Below are positions 59,671 to 64,000 of a DNA stretch of 64,000 bases, one piece after another (the stretch's first letter is position 1; each line of letters opens with the position of its first letter). The position numbers and the translations under genes are program-made. The DNA lies in the NCBI RefSeq assembly GCF_000377565.1, contig NZ_KB898355.1, forward strand, positions 248,001 through 312,000, read 5' to 3'. Below the pieces are notes generated by a model. The model searched no databases. It had not been told where the DNA came from and was given only the letters and a program-made list of their open reading frames with translations. Origin of the DNA: Rhizobium sp. 2MFCol3.1. Lineage in GTDB: Bacteria > Pseudomonadota > Alphaproteobacteria > Rhizobiales > Rhizobiaceae.

Positions 59671-59767
59671 TCTTTCTCTCTCCCTTTTAGGCGACTCCAA
59701 CGCCTTAGTTTTCAGGCCAGTTTGTCATGCGAAACGGTAATGTAAAATGAAATAAAGGCCGCAAGTC

Positions 59768-59783
59768 ATGTCCCGTGGGTTAT
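59768..59783 (-). promoter_or_regulatory. Candidate PcaQ site upstream of the Liv-type operon
   Basis: On the minus strand the bases read ATAACC-CACG-GGACAT, a full left half and partial right half of the known PcaQ box ATAACC-N4-GGTTAA. It lies about 98 bases before the binding-protein start and overlaps the end of pcaB. Weak, but position and half-site fit PcaQ control of the transporter. Confidence 0.4.
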
Positions 59784-60829
59784 GGATCAGCGAATCCCAG
59801 GCGGCTTACATTGACCGCCAGTTCGTGCGCCAGTCGCAGTGCGGCACCCGTGGAAATTGCCATCTGGGGCAGGACCAGCCATTCGAGCGTCCAGGCCGCA
59901 CCGGAGCGCTCCTGTTCATGCACCATCGAATGGTGGATCGCGGATATCTGCGTCGCGTTGAAGCGAGCCAATGCCACCAGGGTCTCGGCCGCGACCGGGT
60001 TCTGCTTGTGCGCCATGGCGGATGACGCGCCGCCACCCGTCAGTCCGATTTCGTCTCCGGCTTGCGCCATCAGCGCGACGTCCTGGCCGAATTTGCCGAG
60101 GCCGCCCGAAATCAGAGTGAGCAGACCGGCAAATTCCGCGATGAAGGCGCGTTGGCTCTGCCATTGCTGGATATCGACGAGCCCAAGCTCCTGCGCCAAC
60201 GAGCTACGCACCGCTGCGGCCCTTTTGCCGAGTTTATCGAGCGTGCCGGCCGCCCCTCCGAACTGCAGGGGAAAGCGCAGCGCAGTCAGTGTCTCGCGGT
60301 AGCCGCCCAAGGGGGCGCGCCAAGCCTGCAGCCGGTCGGCAACGGTGATCGGAATTGCCGCCTGCATGCGGGTCCTGCCCATCAGCGGCCTTTCGCCGAA
60401 GGCCTGCTGTAGTTCCGATAAACGCAGCTCGATTGCCGCCAGACGCGCTGCGAAAACAAAGGCGACGGGCTTCAGCCTCATCATCAGGCTGCTATCGATG
60501 ACGTCCTGACTAGTGGCGCCGACATGGACATGGGGCGACGCGTCGCCGACGGTGGCGCGCAGTTGGCGAACGAGCTCGGGAACGACGACGCCATCGCGGG
60601 CAGTAGCGGCGCGAAGAGCGGGGAGGTCGGCGCTGAAGGCGGCGCAGGCGGCGGAGATTGTCTGCGCGGCAGGCTCAGGGATGATGTTATGGGCAGCCTC
60701 CGCGCGCGCAAGTGCCGCCTCGAATTGCAGCATGGCGTGAATATCGGCCTCGGCCGTGAACCAGGCCGACGTCTCCGCATCGCCAACGAGGCCGGAGAGA
60801 AAGGGGTGGTCGAAGGCAGTCGCGCCCAT
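59780..60829 (-). CDS. pcaB: 3-carboxy-cis,cis-muconate cycloisomerase
   Basis: A 349-residue fumarase/aspartase-superfamily enzyme that lactonises 3-carboxy-cis,cis-muconate to 4-carboxymuconolactone. Marks are HVHVGATSQDVIDSSLMMRL near 100-119 and the superfamily signature GGGASSAMAHKQNPVAAE near 275-292. The ATG at 60829 (MGATAFDHPF) is chosen over an upstream in-frame ATG. At 349 residues it is shorter than the roughly 450-residue Pseudomonas enzyme, as in other rhizobial PcaB proteins. Last gene of the pca operon. Confidence 0.93.
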   Translation of the reverse strand: MGATAFDHPFLSGLVGDAETSAWFTAEADIHAMLQFEAALARAEAAHNIIPEPAAQTISAACAAFSADLPALRAATARDGVVVPELVRQLRATVGDASPHVHVGATSQDVIDSSLMMRLKPVAFVFAARLAAIELRLSELQQAFGERPLMGRTRMQAAIPITVADRLQAWRAPLGGYRETLTALRFPLQFGGAAGTLDKLGKRAAAVRSSLAQELGLVDIQQWQSQRAFIAEFAGLLTLISGGLGKFGQDVALMAQAGDEIGLTGGGASSAMAHKQNPVAAETLVALARFNATQISAIHHSMVHEQERSGAAWTLEWLVLPQMAISTGAALRLAHELAVNVSRLGFADP

Positions 60830-60888
60830 TTGTCGTCCCGTCGTTGATGGTCTTGAGCGGATGTGGAATGGACGGTCCCGCACCGTCG

Positions 60889-61503
60889 TCAGATATCGAG
60901 AAACACGGTCTCGTTTTCGCCCTGCAGCCGGATGTCGAACGTATAGGTAGAACCATCGCGCGCGGCAATAAGCGTTGCCACGCGATCCCTGTGTTCGATG
61001 CGCTGAAGCAGTGGGTCGGCGCCGTTCGCCTCGGTCTCTTCAGGAAAGTACATGCGCGTTTGCAGGCCGACATTGATGCCGCGCGCGACAATCCAGAAGC
61101 TGATATGCGGCGCCTGTCTGCGCCCGTCCTTGAAGGGAACCTTGCCCGGCTTGACGGTGTCGAAGCTGTAGACGCCATCCTCGGCGCGGCTCGGGCAACG
61201 CCCCCAGCCGGTGAAATTCGGATCGGCTGTGCCGCGCATTTCCGACGGGCTGTTGTAGAGCCCGGCACTGTCGGCCTGCCATATCTCGATGACGGCATCG
61301 CGCACAAGCGCGCCGCCACCATCGAAGATGCGGCCGGTGACGGTAATGCGCTCGCCTGTTGTCTTGTCGTTGACCATCGCGACGCCGAGATCCCGTTCAT
61401 AGACACCGCCGATATCGCAGAAGTTCGGCGTCAGGCCGATATGGACGTAAGGGCCAGCCGTCTGCGAGGGCGTTTCCTTGAGATAGCGCAATTCCTGAGC
61501 CAT
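60889..61503 (-). CDS. pcaG: Protocatechuate 3,4-dioxygenase alpha subunit
   Basis: A 204-residue subunit of the ring-cleaving dioxygenase. Typical TPSQTAGPYVHIGLTP start (about 11-26), then ALVRDAVIEIWQADSAGLY, FTGWGRCPSRAEDGVYSFDTVKPG and APHISFWIVARGINVGLQTRMYF. It lacks the iron ligands of the beta subunit, as is normal. The ATG at 61503 touches the pcaH stop (TGATG); the open frame that runs further upstream lies inside pcaH and is discarded. Confidence 0.95.
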   Translation of the reverse strand: MAQELRYLKETPSQTAGPYVHIGLTPNFCDIGGVYERDLGVAMVNDKTTGERITVTGRIFDGGGALVRDAVIEIWQADSAGLYNSPSEMRGTADPNFTGWGRCPSRAEDGVYSFDTVKPGKVPFKDGRRQAPHISFWIVARGINVGLQTRMYFPEETEANGADPLLQRIEHRDRVATLIAARDGSTYTFDIRLQGENETVFLDI

Positions 61504-62252
61504 CAGTTGCCCTCCAGCTTGTTTTCGAACATCGTCGAGCGGCGGCCGCGCAGCACGATGTCGAACCGGTAGGCGCGGCTGTCCATGGGGATGGTGTTGC
61601 CCCAATCCATCGGCGCGATCAGTTGTTCGATGGCGGCCTTGTCGGGGATGGTGCCGACGATCGGACACTTCCAGATCATCGGGTCGCCTTCGAAGTACAT
61701 CTGGGTGATCAGGCGCTGCGAGAAGCCGTGGCCGAAGATCGAAAAGTGGATGTGCGCCGGGCGCCAGTCGTTGACGCCGTTCGGCCATGGATAGGCGCCG
61801 GGTCTGACAGTGCGGAAGAAATAGCGGCCGTCTTCATCGGTGATCGCACGCCCGCAGCCGCCGAAATTCGGATCGATCGCCGCAAGGTAGCTTTCCTTCT
61901 TGTGGCGGTAACGCCCGCCGGCATTGGCCTGCCAGAACTCGACGAGCACACCGGCCTGCGGCCGCCCGCGTTCATCGAGAACCTGTCCGTGGACGATGAT
62001 GCGCTCGCCGATGGCGCTTTCGCCCGGTTTGGCGAAGTTGTGGAGCAGGTCGTTGTCGAGCTCCCCGATCATCGCGTGGCCGAAGACGGGACCAGTGATC
62101 TCCGAGATCGTGCCGTCGAGCGAAAGAAGCGCGCGCTTTGGCGAGCGCAGGACGGACGTCTTGTAGCCGGGCGCAAAAGCCGGCGGATGCCAGCTGAGGT
62201 CGCGGGCGAAGAAGGCGCCCGTCTCGGGCTTGCGGTTCGGTATTTCGGACAT
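61503..62252 (-). CDS. pcaH: Protocatechuate 3,4-dioxygenase beta subunit
   Basis: A 249-residue iron-bearing subunit that opens protocatechuate between carbons 3 and 4. The family segment LVEFWQANAGGRYRHKKESY has the first Tyr ligand region, GAYPWPNGVNDWRPAHIHFS supplies the second Tyr and the two His ligands (HIH), and DPNFGGCGRAITDEDGRYFFRT lies between. It follows pcaC by nine bases and is coupled to pcaG. Confidence 0.95.
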   Translation of the reverse strand: MSEIPNRKPETGAFFARDLSWHPPAFAPGYKTSVLRSPKRALLSLDGTISEITGPVFGHAMIGELDNDLLHNFAKPGESAIGERIIVHGQVLDERGRPQAGVLVEFWQANAGGRYRHKKESYLAAIDPNFGGCGRAITDEDGRYFFRTVRPGAYPWPNGVNDWRPAHIHFSIFGHGFSQRLITQMYFEGDPMIWKCPIVGTIPDKAAIEQLIAPMDWGNTIPMDSRAYRFDIVLRGRRSTMFENKLEGN

Positions 62253-62261
62253 GACTTCCTC

Positions 62262-62666
62262 TCAAGCCGCCTTTTCGGCGTCCATCTGTTCGAAGACCTG
62301 CTTGGCGATCTTGATCGCGTGATTTGCGGCCGGGACGCCGGCATAGATCGCGACGTGCAACAGCGCTTCGCAGACGTCGTCTCGGCTGGCGCCTGTGTTT
62401 GATGTGGCGCGCACGTGCATGGCCACCTCGTCATCCTGTCCGAGTGCCGCGAGCAGCGCGATCGTGACGATGGAGCGCTCGCGCTTGGTCAATCCCGGGC
62501 GCGACCAGACGTGCCCCCAAGCTGCTTCGGTGATCAGATCCTGAAAAGGCTTGTCGAACGCCGTCGCGACGGCTTCGGCGCGATCGACATGGCTGTCGCC
62601 CAGAACGGCGCGGCGGGTCGCCATGCCTTGCCTGTAGCGCTCGGAGGCAAGCGGAGTGTCACTCAT
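62262..62666 (-). CDS. pcaC: 4-carboxymuconolactone decarboxylase
   Basis: A 134-residue CMD-fold enzyme converting 4-carboxymuconolactone to beta-ketoadipate enol-lactone. Typical RYRQGMATRRAVLGDSHVDRA start, FQDLITEAAWGHVWSRPGLTKRERSIVTIALLAALG core (outline) and SNTGASRDDVCEALLHVAIYAGVPAAN. The ATG at 62666 (MSDTPLA) with GGAAAAG upstream is preferred; an ATG at 62678 would add four residues. It overlaps the pcaD stop. Confidence 0.94.
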   Translation of the reverse strand: MSDTPLASERYRQGMATRRAVLGDSHVDRAEAVATAFDKPFQDLITEAAWGHVWSRPGLTKRERSIVTIALLAALGQDDEVAMHVRATSNTGASRDDVCEALLHVAIYAGVPAANHAIKIAKQVFEQMDAEKAA

Positions 62667-63468
62667 GAGCTTTTCCATCTAATGCGAAGTCGATGAATGC
62701 GCGGATCACCGCCGTCAGCGCCTCGGGCTGCTCGACGCAGGGAATATGGCCGGCATCGCGGATGATCTCGTAGCGAGCGTTGGGGATCAGCTGCGCCAGC
62801 GATTTGACGAGGTCGGGCGGCGTCGAGCCGTCCCGGTCACCGACGATGCAGATCGTCGGCACGGTGATCGCCTTCGCCGCTTCGGTAAAATCGGCATCGC
62901 GCACGGCAGCGCAGGTGGCGACGTAGCCGGCCACCGGTTGGCGGACGAGCATGTTGCAATAGCCGTTATAGGCGGTGTTTTCGGGGCGGCGGAAAGCCGG
63001 TGTGAACCAGCGCTCCATGATGGCATCGCACATGCTGTCGATGCCATTTTGTTCGATGGCCGAGATACGCTTGTTCCAGCTGTCGGCGGTGCCGATCTTG
63101 TGGGCCGTGTCGCAGAGGATAAGCGCGCTGACGAGATCCGGCCGCTGCCGGTAGAGCGACTGGGCAATCAACCCACCGACCGAGAGCCCGCAGATGATCG
63201 CCTTCTTGATCTCAAGCGTTTCGAGTAAGCCGATCAGGTCCGAGGCGTGGTCCTCGATCGTGTAGGGCGTCTGGCCGACATCGGAGAGTCCGTGGCCGCG
63301 CTTGTCATAGAGCAGTATGGCGAAATCGCCCGCCAGCCGGACGATAACGTCGCGCCAGATGCGGAAATCGGTGCCAAGCGAATTCGCAAAGACAAGAACC
63401 GGCTTGTCGGCCGGACCGCCGATAACCTGGTAGTGGATCGCGATGTCGTTGACGCGGGCAAACTGCAC
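62659..63468 (-). CDS. pcaD: 3-oxoadipate enol-lactonase
   Basis: A 269-residue alpha/beta hydrolase that opens beta-ketoadipate enol-lactone to beta-ketoadipate. Oxyanion region VFANSLGTDFRIW, nucleophile Ser in CGLSVGGLIAQ (about 95-105), acid in VGDRDGSTPPDLV and catalytic His in DAGHIPCVEQPE. The start is a GTG at 63468 preceded by AGGAGG at ideal distance; a longer open frame would run through the PcaQ box and into pcaQ. First gene of the pcaDCHGB operon. Confidence 0.94.
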   Translation of the reverse strand: MQFARVNDIAIHYQVIGGPADKPVLVFANSLGTDFRIWRDVIVRLAGDFAILLYDKRGHGLSDVGQTPYTIEDHASDLIGLLETLEIKKAIICGLSVGGLIAQSLYRQRPDLVSALILCDTAHKIGTADSWNKRISAIEQNGIDSMCDAIMERWFTPAFRRPENTAYNGYCNMLVRQPVAGYVATCAAVRDADFTEAAKAITVPTICIVGDRDGSTPPDLVKSLAQLIPNARYEIIRDAGHIPCVEQPEALTAVIRAFIDFALDGKAHE

Positions 63469-63538
63469 TGGAAACTCCTCCTGACAGGAAATTGAATGTT
63501 TAATCTGGTTAGGTAAAATGATATTTCGTGGCGATCCT

Positions 63539-63554
63539 ATAACTTCAGAGTTAT
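63539..63554. promoter_or_regulatory. PcaQ box in the pcaQ-pcaD gap
   Basis: ATAACT-TCAG-AGTTAT is a perfect inverted repeat with the N4 spacer of the published PcaQ box (ATAACC-N4-GGTTAA), matching it at 10 of 12 positions. It lies 7 bases before the pcaQ start and 70 bases before pcaD, fitting activation of pcaD and autorepression of pcaQ. A LysR-type TAATCTGGTTA stretch lies near it at 63500-63511. Confidence 0.7.
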
Positions 63555-63561
63555 GTAAGAG

Positions 63562-64000
63562 ATGATCGACAGCCGTATAAAGTTCCGCCATCTGCAAACC
63601 TTTGTCGAGGTCGCGCGCCAGAAAAGCGTGATGAAGGCGGCAGAACTGCTGCATGTCAGCCAGCCCGCCGTAACCAAGACGATCCGTGAGTTGGAAGGCG
63701 TTCTGGGCGTCGAAGTCTTCGAGCGCGACGGCCGCGGTATCAAGATCACCCGCTACGGCGAGGTCTTCCTGAAACACGCCGGCGCGGCGCTGACGGCGCT
63801 GCGGCAGGGGCTCGATTCGGTCACGCAAGAGCGGATCGGCGATGCGCCACCGATCCGCATCGGCGCCTTGCCGACAGTATCGACGAGGATCATGCCGCGA
63901 GCCATGCAGCTCTTCCTGAAGGAGAACACCTGGAGCCGGCTGAAGATCGTCACCGGCGAGAACGCCGTGCTTCTCGAGCAGCTTCGTGTCGGCGATCTCG
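63562..64000 (+). CDS. pcaQ: LysR-type activator PcaQ, 3' part cut off by the window
   Basis: The visible 146 residues begin MIDSRIKFRHLQTFVEVAR and show a LysR helix-turn-helix (SVMKAAELLHVSQPAVTKTI, about 22-41) followed by LGVEVFERDGRGIKITRYGEVFLKHA and the start of the effector domain (PPIRIGALPTVSTRIMPRAM). PcaQ proteins activate pca genes in response to beta-carboxymuconate-type intermediates. It is divergent from pcaD, the standard place of pcaQ in Rhizobiaceae. Confidence 0.93.
   Translation, partial: MIDSRIKFRHLQTFVEVARQKSVMKAAELLHVSQPAVTKTIRELEGVLGVEVFERDGRGIKITRYGEVFLKHAGAALTALRQGLDSVTQERIGDAPPIRIGALPTVSTRIMPRAMQLFLKENTWSRLKIVTGENAVLLEQLRVGDL

Noticed and set aside
1..64000. tRNA, rRNA, riboswitch and insertion sequence features
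   Set aside because: Reading both strands I found no cloverleaf-like sequences, rRNA segments, known riboswitch cores or transposase genes that I could support.

Overview
The window looks like a GC-rich alphaproteobacterial replicon, most likely from the Rhizobiaceae (Rhizobium/Agrobacterium/Sinorhizobium type). The reasons are the pcaQ-pcaDCHGB gene order, the number of ABC and tripartite tricarboxylate uptake operons, the rhizobial-type palindromic spacer repeat at 3.3 kb, and RepB/ParB-like genes. The density of catabolic operons, each with its own regulator, suits a chromid or megaplasmid or an accessory chromosomal region; this is inference. There are no rRNA or tRNA genes or CRISPR arrays that I can see, and no gene-free stretch longer than 300 bases.

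Layout. 0-9.9 kb: a dipeptide/oligopeptide-type ABC operon (dppA-B-C-D-F order, minus strand, last gene cut by the window edge) preceded by a 1286-residue HyuA-HyuB fusion (hydantoinase/oxoprolinase family) and a divergent IclR regulator. 10-12.6 kb: a type V autotransporter. 12.8-21.6 kb: a BMP-family (nucleoside/base-like) ABC importer in one minus-strand operon with two cytosine-deaminase-like amidohydrolases and a gamma-glutamyltransferase homologue. 21.9-23.5 kb: two GntR/FCD regulators. 23.6-34.7 kb: two convergent arms that start with paralogous pdxA2-type dehydrogenases. The right-going arm adds a TIM-barrel isomerase and a DhaK-DhaL fusion kinase. The left-going arm adds a TctCBA transporter, a SAF-domain oxidoreductase resembling DXP-reductoisomerase-like (DRL) proteins, and a TSUP permease. 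A higBA toxin-antitoxin pair lies where the arms meet. Both arms carry the same operator-plus-promoter arrangement, so they look like one regulon.

34.9-42.6 kb: a Na+/H+ antiporter, then a four-carbon acid-sugar pathway under a LacI regulator: dehydrogenase (LtnD-like), isomerase (OtnI-like), DUF1537 kinase (OtnK-like) and decarboxylating aldolase (OtnC-like), followed by a proline-racemase-family enzyme with an unusual Ser/Thr catalytic pair. 42.6-46.5 kb: an A+T-richer island holding a serine recombinase translationally coupled to two different ParB/RepB-like genes, with a small divergent gene. This is the best candidate for an undescribed system. 46.7-49.6 kb: an MDR reductase, an SDR and a LysR regulator.

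49.8-53.2 kb: a YceI protein, a stand-alone pqqA peptide gene (31 codons) and membrane glucose dehydrogenase. 53.4-54.9 kb: a GcvA-like LysR regulator and a GNAT acetyltransferase. 54.9-64 kb: the protocatechuate branch of the beta-ketoadipate pathway (pcaDCHGB, divergent pcaQ cut by the window end) running straight into a Liv-type ABC importer that is probably the protocatechuate transporter (pcaMNVWX type). Spacers directly after four substrate-binding-protein genes contain strong hairpins, a plausible means of raising binding-protein expression over the rest of the operon.
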